Notes under the pieces: generated by a model
Database searches by the model: none
Seen by the model: only the letters and a program-made list of their open reading frames with translations
Told to the model about the DNA's origin: nothing
Part shown: positions 1 through 8,993 of the stretch, one piece after another
Position numbering within the stretch: position 1 is the stretch's first letter
Layout: every line of letters begins with the position of its first letter
Source: Saprospira grandis
GTDB taxonomy: Bacteria; Bacteroidota; Bacteroidia; Chitinophagales; Saprospiraceae
Length of the DNA: 64,000 nucleotides
NCBI RefSeq assembly: GCF_027594745.1
Contig: NZ_CP110854.1
Location: forward strand, 1,714,501 to 1,778,500
Direction: 5' to 3'
Position numbers and translations under genes: made by a program

Positions 1-151
1 AAGGATGGCCGAAGCGCAGAACTTCCATTCGGCCTAGGGGCCTGAAAGGGGGCCGCGCAGCGGCAGACCTAGGGCGAAATGAAATGAGCCCGCAGGGCCG
101 AGCAGACCTGCGAGCCCTGCAAGGGCCCGGCCGCCAAAGGCGGCAGGCCCC
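1..151 (-). repeat. GC-rich modular element, copy 1 (type B, GGGGCC end)
   Basis: Read on the minus strand it starts GGGGCC 13 bases after the dnaG stop, carries the core GCAGGTCTGCTCGGCCCTGC, and ends near CTAGGCC. It lies in sense downstream of dnaG and may continue off the window. The core and end are shared with the other copies listed here. Confidence 0.8.
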
Positions 152-164
152 AAAAAAATAATCA

Positions 165-2216
165 TCAACGCAAAATGACCGTCTTTAACTGAGCAGCTAG
201 TTCGGTTTGTTGGGCCTTAAGCTTTTGGTGAATTTTGAGGTGTAGAATGAGCTCCTCCATTTTGTCGGGCTGGCTTTGGAGCTGCTTAATCTGTTGTTGG
301 TTTTCGGCCAAAAGGCGCTCTTGTTTGTGGAGTTTGAAGCGCAAAATACCGCTTTTGGCATCGGCCACATGGTTTTGCTCGGGCATTTCTTGGGAGTTGA
401 GGTAGACATTTAAGCGCTCCCAACCAGGCGAATAAATATAGGGATCGGCCAATAAATTGATGGCCAATTGGGCCAGTTCGGCCTTGGGATGTTGAGTAAA
501 ATAGTTAGAATTGATGGGCTCTCCCTCCTCCAAACGATCAATGCAAAGCTCAATGATTTCGGCATAAAGGGGGTGGTCAAACTCATCGAGTAGCGCGCCC
601 ATATCGAGCAGAATAAACTCGGCCAGAGTATCGGCTTCCTCGGCATCGGGCCAGGCTCTATCGCCAAAATTGATCAGCAGGCGCAAAATATCTTTTTCTT
701 GAAAATGGCCCAAAACGGCAGCGGGACCAGTTTGTGGGTCTGTAGCGGGGCCGGCCATATTATCGGGAGCGTACTCCCCTTCTGCATGGGGGCCAAACTG
801 GTCCTCCTCCATAGGCGGGGGCAATTCGCCTGGGGCCAACTGTTGTTTTTGCTGATTTTTTTGTTGGCGGCGGGCCTGTTGGCGTTCCTCTCGGCGGGCA
901 TCTTTTTCGGCATCTGCCTGTGCCTTAGCAATGCGTTTATTGACCTCAATATGAAGAATTTGCTCACTAATTTCGAGTCGTTGGGCGCAGCTGCGGACAT
1001 AAGTAGCTCGTTTAAGGCTATCGGGGATTCTGGCGATACTGCCCACGATATCTTGCAGTAATTCGGCACGGGCCAAGGGGTCATCGGCCTTATCCTCCAG
1101 CAAAAGATTCATCTTAAAGAGGATAAAATCGGTAGCCTGTTGTTCTAGGTATTCTCTAAAGGCCTTGAGGCCCACCTTCTGCAGGTAAGAATCGGGATCT
1201 TCGCCTTCAGGGACCAGAACCACCTTAGCGTTCATATCTTGCTCCAGAATCAGATCGAGTCCACGCAAAGCGGCCTTAATTCCGGCCTTATCGCCATCGT
1301 AAAGTAGGGTCAGATTAGGCGTATAGCGTTTGACCAATTGGATTTGGCCAGGGGTGAGTGAAGTCCCCGAAGAAGCCACCACATTTTCGATACCCGCTTG
1401 GCTGAGGGCCAGCACATCCATATAGCCCTCCACCATATAGCACTCCTTCGCTTTGACGATAGCTTGGCGGGCTTGGTAAATTCCATAAAGGATTTTGGAC
1501 TTTTGGTAAATATCGGATTCGGGCGTATTGAGATACTTAGGTTGTTTCTTATTGTTGCCCAGCATTCGGCCCCCAAAGCCGAGGACTTTTCCCGATAAAT
1601 TATGGACCGGGAACATGACGCGGGTTCTAAAAAAGTCATTGCCGTATTGGGTGGCGAGTCCAGCTTTTTGGAGTAGTTCTAAATCGTAGCCTTTAGCTTT
1701 TGCGGTTTGTAGCAGGTCGCTATTTCGGCCATTGGCAAAGCCCAACCCAAAGCGGTCGATTGTTTTTTGCAGCAGACCTCTTTCCTTAAAATACGAAAGG
1801 CCAACCGAGCGGCCATAATCCGTTTGCATTTGGGCGGCAAAATGCTTTTGTGCAAAGTCGTTGATAATATAGAGGCTATCGGCTTGGCGTTGTTGTTCCT
1901 TATATTCCTCGGAGCTTTCCTCCTCTTCAATTTCGATATTATAGCGTTGGGCCAAAAAGCGGAGGGCCTCGGGATAGGAAAGAGTTTCGTGTTCCATGAC
2001 AAAATTCACGGCATTTCCACCTGCGCCACAGCCAAAGCATTTATAAATGCCTTTGGCTGGAGAGACCGTAAAAGAGGGCGTTTTTTCGCCATGAAAGGGG
2101 CAGAGACCGATCAGGTTGGCCCCTCTTTTTTTGAGGTGGACAAAATCGCCTACCACATCTTCGACCTTTACAGTATCGAAGATTTCTTGAACCGTCTTTT
2201 CTGAAATGTACCCCAT
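165..2216 (-). CDS. dnaG: DNA primase DnaG
   Basis: DnaG synthesises the RNA primers for chromosome replication at the fork, working with DnaB helicase. The 683-residue protein has the expected order of parts. The N-terminal CHC2 zinc finger uses C39, H42, C60 and C63. The catalytic TOPRIM core shows VEGYMDV (E263) and YDGDKAG (D307 and D309). A Lys/Gln-rich linker leads to a C-terminal helical region expected to contact the helicase. Length is normal for the family. The start MGYISEKTVQ fits homologues, and a -7 box lies about 20 bases upstream. It stands alone, with a repeat element just after its stop. Confidence 0.96.
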   Translation of the reverse strand: MGYISEKTVQEIFDTVKVEDVVGDFVHLKKRGANLIGLCPFHGEKTPSFTVSPAKGIYKCFGCGAGGNAVNFVMEHETLSYPEALRFLAQRYNIEIEEEESSEEYKEQQRQADSLYIINDFAQKHFAAQMQTDYGRSVGLSYFKERGLLQKTIDRFGLGFANGRNSDLLQTAKAKGYDLELLQKAGLATQYGNDFFRTRVMFPVHNLSGKVLGFGGRMLGNNKKQPKYLNTPESDIYQKSKILYGIYQARQAIVKAKECYMVEGYMDVLALSQAGIENVVASSGTSLTPGQIQLVKRYTPNLTLLYDGDKAGIKAALRGLDLILEQDMNAKVVLVPEGEDPDSYLQKVGLKAFREYLEQQATDFILFKMNLLLEDKADDPLARAELLQDIVGSIARIPDSLKRATYVRSCAQRLEISEQILHIEVNKRIAKAQADAEKDARREERQQARRQQKNQQKQQLAPGELPPPMEEDQFGPHAEGEYAPDNMAGPATDPQTGPAAVLGHFQEKDILRLLINFGDRAWPDAEEADTLAEFILLDMGALLDEFDHPLYAEIIELCIDRLEEGEPINSNYFTQHPKAELAQLAINLLADPYIYSPGWERLNVYLNSQEMPEQNHVADAKSGILRFKLHKQERLLAENQQQIKQLQSQPDKMEELILHLKIHQKLKAQQTELAAQLKTVILR

Positions 2217-2235
2217 TGAGTGCTCCTTTTTTTTG

Positions 2236-2243
2236 CAAAAGTA
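2236..2243 (-). promoter_or_regulatory. Putative -7 box for dnaG
   Basis: On the minus strand the sequence TACTTTTG matches the Bacteroidota -7 consensus TAnnTTTG, 19 bases before the dnaG ATG. The -33 element is not obvious. Confidence 0.45.
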
Positions 2244-2285
2244 CAGCTTTTTGGGGGAAGGAGAAGGTTTTTTTAGGATGGATAG

Positions 2286-2382
2286 GGCGCAAATCGCCCG
2301 CAGGCCACAACAAAGCCTTTAGTCCGCAGTTCGACGACCGAAGGGAGTAAACGTAGCGCCGCAGCTTTGCTGCGGAGGCCCC
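2286..2382 (-). repeat. GC-rich modular element, copy 2 (partial, with TTACTCCC module)
   Basis: A short variant: it keeps the GGGGCCTCCGC end with a GCAGC/GCTGC hairpin and GGCGCTACG, then carries a module (CTCCCTTCGGTCGTCGAACT) instead of the usual core. The same module recurs in the copies at 24006 and 47696. Confidence 0.65.
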
Positions 2383-2447
2383 AAAAAGAAATATTCTAAA
2401 TATATCAACCTAATAATAAATTATAACTAGCAATTAAAAAGATATTT

Positions 2448-2455
2448 TATCTTGG
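2448..2455 (+). promoter_or_regulatory. Putative -7 box for the barrel receptor gene
   Basis: TATCTTGG resembles TAnnTTTG and the TATCTTnG boxes seen upstream of other genes here. It lies 35 bases before the ATG at 2491, after an AT-rich stretch. Confidence 0.35.
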
Positions 2456-2490
2456 ACGGATTTTTCTAATCACCAAATCCCCTAGCCCTT

Positions 2491-4866
2491 ATGAAAGCCC
2501 TATATTACCTTTCTCTAATTAGTTTTTTCTTTAGTTCTTATAGCTATGCGCAAAATATTTCGGGTCAATTAACTACAGCGGAAAATGAGCCCATGAACTT
2601 TGCCCTAGTTTACCTTTATCAGGCAGATGGAGCGTTAATCAACGGTGGGTTTCCAGATAAAAATGGGCAGTTTAAGTATGAAGATTTGGCTCAGGGCTAT
2701 TATAAAATAGCAATAGATGGTGGGGTGGGATTTAAGAGTTATGAGTTTGACTCTTTATTGGTGAGTGATAGTATTTCCGTAAATCTTGGTTCATTGAAGA
2801 TAGAATATGCGGAGGGCGTAGTTATTCAGGCCAAAAAAGTAAAGCCTGTTTTAGAGATTGATGTAGACAAAACTATTTTGAATGTAGCGGATAATTCTTT
2901 GTCTACTTTTCCGTCTACAGCGCAAGTTTTAGCTTTGGCTCCTGAGGTGAGTGTACAAAACGGGGCCATATCGGTTTTGGGCAAGGGAAACATTCGTATT
3001 CTCATCAATGGCAAGCGAACCAATTTAAAGTTAGAGAACATTCAGCCCAACACTATTTTGGCGATAGAAATCATCAGTAACCCCTCTGCCAAATATGATG
3101 CGGATGTGGATGCCGTAATCAATATCTTATTGAAGAAGGGGACTTTAGAGGGAGTACAGGCTAGCGTTTACAGTAAATATACACAGGGAATATATCCGAG
3201 AACTGATCTTGGTGCCTCCATTAATTATAACAAGAATAAGTTTAGTGCTAATCTTAATGCGGGCTATGACTACAATAAAATTCGATCCGTAACAAAAGGC
3301 CAGAGAGCCTTTGAAGTTAGTTTACCCTATTATTATTCTAATACCTATTTACAGCAAGACCAATGCGCGAATAACTTCTATGTCAATGCTGATTTGAGTT
3401 GGAATTTTGGGCCTCAGCATCAATTGACTCTATCGGGGGAATATTCTACCAACAATGCGCCTGCGGAGCAAAATGTAAACAATCAAAGTGATTATTTTGG
3501 TGGAGATCCAACTGTTTCTTTAAGTACTGCTGATTCCTTTTTACAGAATCAAACCCATACTCAAAGTCAGTCTAATAACTACCAGGCCCAGCTCAATTAC
3601 CATAATCAATTCAGCGAACATTGGGGGATGACCGCTGCTATAAACTATATGCAGCTTCAACCCTTGAGTTTTAATCAGTATAATTTTGATTTTATCAATC
3701 AACTTGATCCTGGCCAAAGTTTTAATTTCAGTTATCAGTTGGCCGATACGAGTCGGGCTAAACTGCTCATTAGTCAGCTAGATTTTGATTGGAATAAAAA
3801 TGCGCATAGCATTTCCTTTGGAGCCAAGCATAGTTACATCAATAGTTACTATAGTCTCTTTTTTAAGAACAACGACATCAATTTTACGGGAGAAGACAAC
3901 CAGTTTGAGTACGACCAAAGTATTTATGCTAGTTATATAAGCTGGAAATCCTCTTGGAAGCGATGGCAGTGGAGTTTAGGTATGCGGGCAGAGCATAGTG
4001 ATTTGGCAGGAGCCGACCGTTTAGGGCTGGCTAGCCAGCAAAAGCGTTTTGATTTATTTCCTTCGGCCTCTGTTCTTTGGTTCAAATCCAATAAGCATAT
4101 TTTTCGATTTGCTTATAGTAAGTCGATTCAGCGGACAGGTTTCTTTGACCGCAGTCCTTATCGATATTACACCGGTTTGTACACTCAATTTCTGGGGAAT
4201 CCCAATCTTCGTCCACAAATTACACATAGCGGAAGTTTGAGTTATATTCTGAATGGCCAGTTTATGTTTACTCTTTTTCAGAATGAAATGATTGACTATA
4301 TCAATCAAATTTCTGAGCGAGAAGGCAGTTTAGAGCGTTTTCAAAACATCAACTTTCAGAATTCAACCTTTGGGCTTTCTATTGGAGGACAACTGCCGCT
4401 AAAAAAATATGGACAGCTTAGCGTTAAGGTCAGTCCAACAGGAATTTATAGTCGCGGGATGGCTCAGGGAGAAAACTTCAAGACCTTATCCTTTAACACC
4501 AACTGTTATTTGATGCATAGTTTTAGCCTTTGGAACTGGATACAGGTGGATATTGTGGCCAATTATAGTTCCCCTATGGCAATAGCCATTTATGAGCGCA
4601 AGCATCTTTTTTATATGGACATCAATCTGCGCAAGCGTTTTTTGCAAGACAAACTATCGGTCTCGCTTTATCTAGCTGATATTTTCGGGACCAATGTAGA
4701 GCGCAATAGCGTTGATTTTTATCAGCAGAAAATGCAGGTTAAGCATTATCGAGATGTACAGACCCTGACGCTTTCGTTGCAGTATAACTTTAATTATGGC
4801 CGTGAACGAGATATTTTTTCCGTAGAAACTATGGATGAAAATACATTGGAGCGGGTAATAAAGTAG
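2491..4866 (+). CDS. TonB-dependent-receptor-like outer-membrane beta-barrel protein
   Basis: The 791-residue protein has a signal peptide ending near SYA-QN, then a carboxypeptidase-regulatory-like domain (about residues 22-110). A plug-like segment follows (about 125-215, with ILINGKRTNL and SNPSAKYDAD). The long C-terminal part has alternating aromatic strands typical of an OMP_b-brl_3 barrel. It should sit in the outer membrane and may take up a ligand or act in envelope biogenesis; the substrate cannot be read. No SusD partner is adjacent, so it is not a classical glycan-uptake pair. It is monocistronic and followed by a strong terminator. Confidence 0.85.
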   Translation: MKALYYLSLISFFFSSYSYAQNISGQLTTAENEPMNFALVYLYQADGALINGGFPDKNGQFKYEDLAQGYYKIAIDGGVGFKSYEFDSLLVSDSISVNLGSLKIEYAEGVVIQAKKVKPVLEIDVDKTILNVADNSLSTFPSTAQVLALAPEVSVQNGAISVLGKGNIRILINGKRTNLKLENIQPNTILAIEIISNPSAKYDADVDAVINILLKKGTLEGVQASVYSKYTQGIYPRTDLGASINYNKNKFSANLNAGYDYNKIRSVTKGQRAFEVSLPYYYSNTYLQQDQCANNFYVNADLSWNFGPQHQLTLSGEYSTNNAPAEQNVNNQSDYFGGDPTVSLSTADSFLQNQTHTQSQSNNYQAQLNYHNQFSEHWGMTAAINYMQLQPLSFNQYNFDFINQLDPGQSFNFSYQLADTSRAKLLISQLDFDWNKNAHSISFGAKHSYINSYYSLFFKNNDINFTGEDNQFEYDQSIYASYISWKSSWKRWQWSLGMRAEHSDLAGADRLGLASQQKRFDLFPSASVLWFKSNKHIFRFAYSKSIQRTGFFDRSPYRYYTGLYTQFLGNPNLRPQITHSGSLSYILNGQFMFTLFQNEMIDYINQISEREGSLERFQNINFQNSTFGLSIGGQLPLKKYGQLSVKVSPTGIYSRGMAQGENFKTLSFNTNCYLMHSFSLWNWIQVDIVANYSSPMAIAIYERKHLFYMDINLRKRFLQDKLSVSLYLADIFGTNVERNSVDFYQQKMQVKHYRDVQTLTLSLQYNFNYGRERDIFSVETMDENTLERVIK

Positions 4867-4874
4867 GGCTGTAG

Positions 4875-4909
4875 AAAAGGCCAAGGGGATTCTCCCTTGG
4901 CCTTTTTTG
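4875..4909 (+). terminator. Intrinsic terminator after the barrel receptor gene
   Basis: The stem AAGGCCAAGGG/CCCTTGGCCTT is followed by a T run, 9 bases past the stop of the plus-strand gene. It may also serve the convergent gene ending at 4919. Confidence 0.85.
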
Positions 4910-4918
4910 TTTTGTTGC

Positions 4919-5689
4919 CTACAACAACTCCCCCTCTACCCCCATCCCAAACAGAGCAAAATCATACTTTGCAGGATCTTCAGCACAAAGCGTTCTAGCA
5001 GCTTGCCCCAACTCCAAACAAGCCGCCCAATCGTCTTTTTCTCGCTGCAAAAGCCCCAAGGCCCTCGCCTGCCGACCGACATGCACATCTAATGGAAGCA
5101 GTAGTTGCGCAGGCGAAATTTGCCGCCAAAGCCCAAAATCTACACCCGCCTCATCTCGGCGGACCATCCAACGCAAAAACATATTTAAACGCTTACAAGC
5201 CGATTTCCGCGCAGGAGTAGCAATGTGTTTTCGGGTCCGCTGAGGGGCCTCTTCCAAGGCAAAAAAGTCTTGCTCAAAGCCGAGCAAAGCCGGCCCAACA
5301 TGCTCATCTTCTGGCCCAAGATGCCGCGCAAATGCCTGCTCCAAACTATCCTCTTTTTGGTAATATTGCTGCAACCAATGCAAAAAATAAAGGGCATCCG
5401 TGGGCTGAAAGGTCCGATGCTTAAAGTCCAAAAATGCCTTGCGGTCCGCCTCCTCATGGTTGACAATAAAATCATGGGGCGCATAATCCATCAACTCCAA
5501 TAAACGCTTTCCACTCTTAATGATGCTGGCCCGACGCCCCCAAGCCAAAACAGCCACCCAAAAGCCAATAATCTCCCGATCAGCCGCCTTGCTCAAACTA
5601 TGCGGCAAACTAATCGGATCATCTTTGATAAAATTTGGTCGGTTGTATTGCGCCACTTTTTCATCCAAATAGGCCTTAATATCTTTCAT
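4919..5689 (-). CDS. TIGR02757 (DUF2400) family protein
   Basis: The 256-residue protein from MKDIKAYLDE matches the TIGR02757 family in its landmarks: early PDPI-like segment (KDDPISLPHS), FWVAVLAWGRR, LNMFLRWMVR, the PLDVHVGR motif near the C-terminus, and the ending KYDFALFGMGV. The family is related in sequence style to helix-hairpin-helix DNA glycosylases (the DVHVGR stretch), but its role is not established. An open frame extends 39 codons further upstream, but those codons are the translated repeat element, so the ATG at 5689 is preferred. Confidence 0.85.
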   Translation of the reverse strand: MKDIKAYLDEKVAQYNRPNFIKDDPISLPHSLSKAADREIIGFWVAVLAWGRRASIIKSGKRLLELMDYAPHDFIVNHEEADRKAFLDFKHRTFQPTDALYFLHWLQQYYQKEDSLEQAFARHLGPEDEHVGPALLGFEQDFFALEEAPQRTRKHIATPARKSACKRLNMFLRWMVRRDEAGVDFGLWRQISPAQLLLPLDVHVGRQARALGLLQREKDDWAACLELGQAARTLCAEDPAKYDFALFGMGVEGELL

Positions 5690-5702
5690 TTTTTTTGTTT
5701 TT

Positions 5703-5817
5703 GGGGCCTCCCGCCTGCGGCGGGCGCTACGTTGCGGGGCTCGCTGCTCGCTCGGCCCTGCGGCAGCAAAGCTGCCTGGGTCTGGCCCTTTGGGCCACCC
5801 CTCCACATCGCTAGGCC
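5703..5817 (+). repeat. GC-rich modular element, copy 3 (type B)
   Basis: Runs from GGGGCCTCCCGC to the CATCGCTAGGCC end. The GGGGCC end faces the start codon of the gene at 5689. The core is the GCTCGCTCGGCCCTGC variant, followed by the hairpin GGCAGC AAA GCTGCC and GGTCTGGCCC/GGGCCA. Confidence 0.8.
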
Positions 5818-5826
5818 AAATGCGCT

Positions 5827-5863
5827 AAAAAAAAACTTTGGCCCTCTTCAAGAGGACCAAAGT
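5827..5863 (-). terminator. Intrinsic terminator, minus strand
   Basis: On the minus strand the stem ACTTTGGTCCTCTT/AAGAGGGCCAAAGT is followed by nine Ts. No coding gene lies upstream in that direction before the plus-strand gene at 6238. Confidence 0.75.
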
Positions 5864-5975
5864 CGAAAACTAAACCCTAAAACCCATGAATAAACTTTAA
5901 ATGCGTCATAAGCGCATGAGCTGACTTAAATTAACCGCTCCATCAGGAGCTGTCTAAGTTGCTTAAGTTCTATTA
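5827..5975 (-). ncRNA. Candidate structured small RNA ending in a terminator
   Basis: No protein gene feeds the strong minus-strand terminator at 5827-5863. Upstream of it on the same strand are two further hairpins: ACTTAA...GCTCC TGAT GGAGC...TTAAGT (around 5920-5970) and ATGCG CTTATGA CGCAT (around 5900-5917). The region is AT-rich and unlike the flanking repeat elements. Together this suggests an independent RNA of roughly 150 bases. Size and hairpin shape do not exclude a 6S-like RNA, but I cannot assign it to a family. The 5' end is a guess. Confidence 0.4.
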
Positions 5976-5990
5976 GTAAACTACACTCTC

Positions 5991-6014
5991 CAAAAAAGGT
6001 TGAGCCTTTTTTCA
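5991..6014. terminator. Short A/T-flanked hairpin, possible bidirectional terminator
   Basis: AAAAAAGG TTGAG CCTTTTTT forms a perfect stem with T runs on either strand. It separates the possible small RNA from the repeat copy at 6031. Confidence 0.4.
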
Positions 6015-6030
6015 TTTTTCTTTCCAAACT

Positions 6031-6176
6031 GGTCCTTCTGCATCTAGAAGGCGCGAAGCGCCTGGACTAGCGATGTGTAGCAGTGGCCGTTAGGCCAGAC
6101 CAAGGCCGTCAGGCCGCAGGGCCGAGCGAATAGCGAGCTGCGAAACGTAGCGCCGCAGCTCTGCTGCGGAGGCCCC
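6031..6176 (-). repeat. GC-rich modular element, copy 4 (type B)
   Basis: Minus orientation, with the GGGGCCTCCGCAGC end facing the gene at 6238. The core variant GCTATTCGCTCGGCCCTGC is followed by GGCCTGACGGCC, the GGTCTGGCC step, and a terminal GGCGC/GCGCC hairpin, ending near GGACC at 6031. Confidence 0.75.
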
Positions 6177-6237
6177 AAAAACAACTAGTTCTCAATGGGA
6201 ACTATAGGCCGCCGAGCGAGCTTTAGCAAAGAAAAAA

Positions 6238-6876
6238 ATGAAAACAGTAAATTATCAGGATTATCTGGCGGGGATTCCGCCAAAGGGGCAGCATATTTTG
6301 GCCCAAGAAAGAGGCAATGAAATTTTGGTGTATCAGGCATTTCGGCCCGAAATTGCCCAGTATGCTTTGGCGCATCAGCAGTTTGGGGGAGCGCATTACA
6401 GCTTTTCGAGAATGACATGGATCAAGCCCAACTTTTTGTGGATGATGTTTCGGGCGGGTTGGGCCAGCAAAGCAGGCCAAGAATATATTTTGGGCATTTG
6501 GATCAAAAAATCGGGTTTTGAAGAGATTTTGGCCCAATCGGCTTATAGCTCTTTTAAGGCCGAAATTTATGCCGATCGAGAAAGCTGGCGCAAAGATTTG
6601 GAGCAGAAAAAAGCCCGTTTGCAATGGGATCCCGACCATAATATTTATGGCGGCAAAGAAGAACGCCGAGCCATCCAATTGGGCATTAAAGGCGAGCTAT
6701 TGCAACAATTCAATCAAGAAATGATCGTAGAAATTCTAGATTTGCGGCCCTTTGTTTTGGCCCAAAAAGCAAAAATTGATGCGGGGCAGCTCAGCGAATT
6801 GCTGCTGCCCGAAGAAAGGGTATTTAGGCCCAAAAATGAGGAATTAGCTGCCTTTTTGGGCCTAGATGAGGGTTAA
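6238..6876 (+). CDS. DUF4291 family protein
   Basis: The 212-residue protein carries the DUF4291 landmarks: YQAFRPEIAQYAL near residue 32, the strongly conserved SFSRMTWIKPNFLWMMFR (about 55-72) with GWASK after it, and QWDPDH...ERRAIQLGIKG around 121-145. The family is widespread and cytoplasmic but has no established biochemical role, so I give none. It is a monocistronic plus-strand gene whose end overlaps the end of uvrB by four bases (convergent pair). Confidence 0.85.
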   Translation: MKTVNYQDYLAGIPPKGQHILAQERGNEILVYQAFRPEIAQYALAHQQFGGAHYSFSRMTWIKPNFLWMMFRAGWASKAGQEYILGIWIKKSGFEEILAQSAYSSFKAEIYADRESWRKDLEQKKARLQWDPDHNIYGGKEERRAIQLGIKGELLQQFNQEMIVEILDLRPFVLAQKAKIDAGQLSELLLPEERVFRPKNEELAAFLGLDEG

Positions 6877-8903
6877 GCGCCAAAGCGTTCCTTCAATAAA
6901 GCTTGCAATTCAAAAAGTTGGTCGCGATATTGAGCGGCGGACAAAAAGTCGGTGGCCTTGGCCGCCTCTTTCATTTTACGGCGGGCCTCTTCGATCGCTT
7001 TTTCTAGCTGTTCCTTAGACATCGTTTTGAGGATCGGATCTTCAGCCACCATATTTTGCTGCTCGTTTTGCTCATATTCCTTGCCTTGCAGGCGGCCATC
7101 TAGGACCGAGCTTTGGCGGCGAATTTCATCCTTAGATTTGAGGACCGTAGTGGGCGTAATGCCGTGTTTTTCGTTATAAGCCATCTGAATGCTGCGGCGG
7201 CGATTGGTTTCATCTATCGTTTTTTGCATAGAAGGCGTCATCTTATCGGCATAAAAAATTACACGGCCATTGGCATTACGGGCGGCCCGTCCTGCGGTCT
7301 GTGTGAGTGAGCGTTCATTGCGCAAAAAGCCTTCTTTATCGGCATCGAGGATAGCGACTAGGGCCACCTCGGGTAGGTCCAAACCTTCACGGAGAAGGTT
7401 GATTCCAATCAGCACATCAAACTCGCCTAGGCGGAGATCTCTCAAGATTTCCACTCTTTCCAAAGTGTCTACATCCGAGTGAATATAGCGACAGCGGATA
7501 TTATATTTTGCCAAATATTTTGCGAGTTCTTCCGACATCCGTTTGGTAATGGTCGTGACCAACACCCGTTGATCTTTGCGGGTCGCGCTGCGGATTTCGT
7601 CCATAAGATCATCCACTTGGTTGATGCTGGGCCGCAACTCAATGGGCGGATCGAGTAAGCCCGTGGGGCGAACGATTTGCTCCACCACTTCGCCCTCTGT
7701 TTTTTCCAATTCGTAAGCGGCGGGCGTAGCGCTCACAAAAACCACCTGTCGCATCAGGCTTTCAAACTCCATAAAGTTGAGTGGGCGGTTATCTAGGGCC
7801 GAGGGCAGACGGAAACCGTGTTCGATCAAAGACATTTTTCGGGCTCTATCGCCGCTATACATGGCTCTAAATTGCGGCATCGTCACATGGCTCTCATCCA
7901 CAATCATGAGAAAATCCTCTGGAAAATAATCGAGTAGGCAGAAAGGGCGGGCGCCAGCTTGGCGGCCATCAAAGTAGCGAGAATAATTTTCTACGCCAGA
8001 GCAATAGCCCAATTGGCGCATCATTTCTAGGTCCATATTGACCCTTTCCCGCAGGCGTTTGGCCTCTATATGCTTGCCTTCATCCTCCATATATTCATAA
8101 TGTTCACGGAGTTCATCCTCAATTTGTCGAATGATTTGCTGCATACGATCTTTGGGGGCCACATAAAGGTTGGCGGGAAAGATAGCGACCACGCTAAGGT
8201 CTTCTAATTTTTTGCCTGTTTCGGTATCTATACGTTCAATTTCGTCGATTTCATCGCCAAAAAAGCTAAGGCGGAGACCATAATCGGTATAAGGGAGGTT
8301 AATATCTAGGGTATCGCCTCGCACCCGAAACTCTCCTCGTTCAAAGCTATTTTCACTACGGGCATACAGGCTGTCTACCAGTTGGTAAAGCAGGCTATTT
8401 CGGCTAATATTTTGGCCAACTTCTAGGCGCATCACGCCTTTTTTATAGTCTTCGGGGTTTCCCATACCATAAATACAAGAAACCGAGGCCACCACCACAA
8501 TATCTCTGCGGCCCGATAATAGCTGAGAGGTAGCTCTTAGGCGAAGTTTGTCCACCTCATCATTAATGGCCAAATCTTTCTCAATATAGGTGTCGGTAGA
8601 AGGCACATAAGCTTCTGGCTGATAGTAATCGTAATAAGAAACAAAGTACTCTACCGCATTATTTGGAAAAAACTGCTTAAACTCGCCATACAATTGGGCC
8701 GTCAGGGTTTTATTATGCGTTAAGATCAGGGTAGGCTTTTGCAACTCCTGAATCATATTGGCCATAGTAAAGGTCTTTCCAGAACCCGTTACCCCAAGCA
8801 AACACTGGTAGCGCTCCCCTCTGAGGGCGGCTTCTACCAATTCTGCAATAGCCTTGGGTTGGTCGCCAGCTGGCGAAAATGGAGAGTGGATCTCAAACTG
8901 CAT
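6873..8903 (-). CDS. uvrB: Excinuclease ABC subunit UvrB
   Basis: UvrB is the damage-verification helicase of nucleotide excision repair, loaded by UvrA and then recruiting UvrC. The sequence shows Walker A GVTGSGKT (residues 37-44), the aromatic beta-hairpin region YYDYYQPEAYVP, VDESH in the motor, helicase motifs such as TAGRAARN, and a C-terminal UVR motif (KEAAKATDFLSAAQYRDQL). Length of about 676 residues is typical. I chose MQFEIHSPF; MPKVMQFEI at 8915 is the alternative. A good promoter lies just upstream. It stands alone. Confidence 0.96.
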   Translation of the reverse strand: MQFEIHSPFSPAGDQPKAIAELVEAALRGERYQCLLGVTGSGKTFTMANMIQELQKPTLILTHNKTLTAQLYGEFKQFFPNNAVEYFVSYYDYYQPEAYVPSTDTYIEKDLAINDEVDKLRLRATSQLLSGRRDIVVVASVSCIYGMGNPEDYKKGVMRLEVGQNISRNSLLYQLVDSLYARSENSFERGEFRVRGDTLDINLPYTDYGLRLSFFGDEIDEIERIDTETGKKLEDLSVVAIFPANLYVAPKDRMQQIIRQIEDELREHYEYMEDEGKHIEAKRLRERVNMDLEMMRQLGYCSGVENYSRYFDGRQAGARPFCLLDYFPEDFLMIVDESHVTMPQFRAMYSGDRARKMSLIEHGFRLPSALDNRPLNFMEFESLMRQVVFVSATPAAYELEKTEGEVVEQIVRPTGLLDPPIELRPSINQVDDLMDEIRSATRKDQRVLVTTITKRMSEELAKYLAKYNIRCRYIHSDVDTLERVEILRDLRLGEFDVLIGINLLREGLDLPEVALVAILDADKEGFLRNERSLTQTAGRAARNANGRVIFYADKMTPSMQKTIDETNRRRSIQMAYNEKHGITPTTVLKSKDEIRRQSSVLDGRLQGKEYEQNEQQNMVAEDPILKTMSKEQLEKAIEEARRKMKEAAKATDFLSAAQYRDQLFELQALLKERFGA

Positions 8904-8925
8904 AACTTTGGGCATTAATGAGGGG

Positions 8926-8954
8926 CAAAAATACGACTTTTGCCTTAGGCGCAA
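8926..8954 (-). promoter_or_regulatory. Putative Bacteroidota-type promoter for uvrB
   Basis: On the minus strand TTG (8952-8954) is followed after 18 bases by TATTTTTG (8926-8933), matching the -33 and -7 elements. The predicted transcript would start close to the ATG at 8915, favouring the start at 8903. Confidence 0.55.
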
Positions 8955-8993
8955 TCAATATTCATCCTATCTTTTATTTTAAAAACAAATCTT

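Noticed and set aside
5690..5806. A 39-codon N-terminal extension of the TIGR02757 gene
   Set aside because: These codons are the translated repeat element (copy 3); homologue-like sequence starts at the ATG at 5689.
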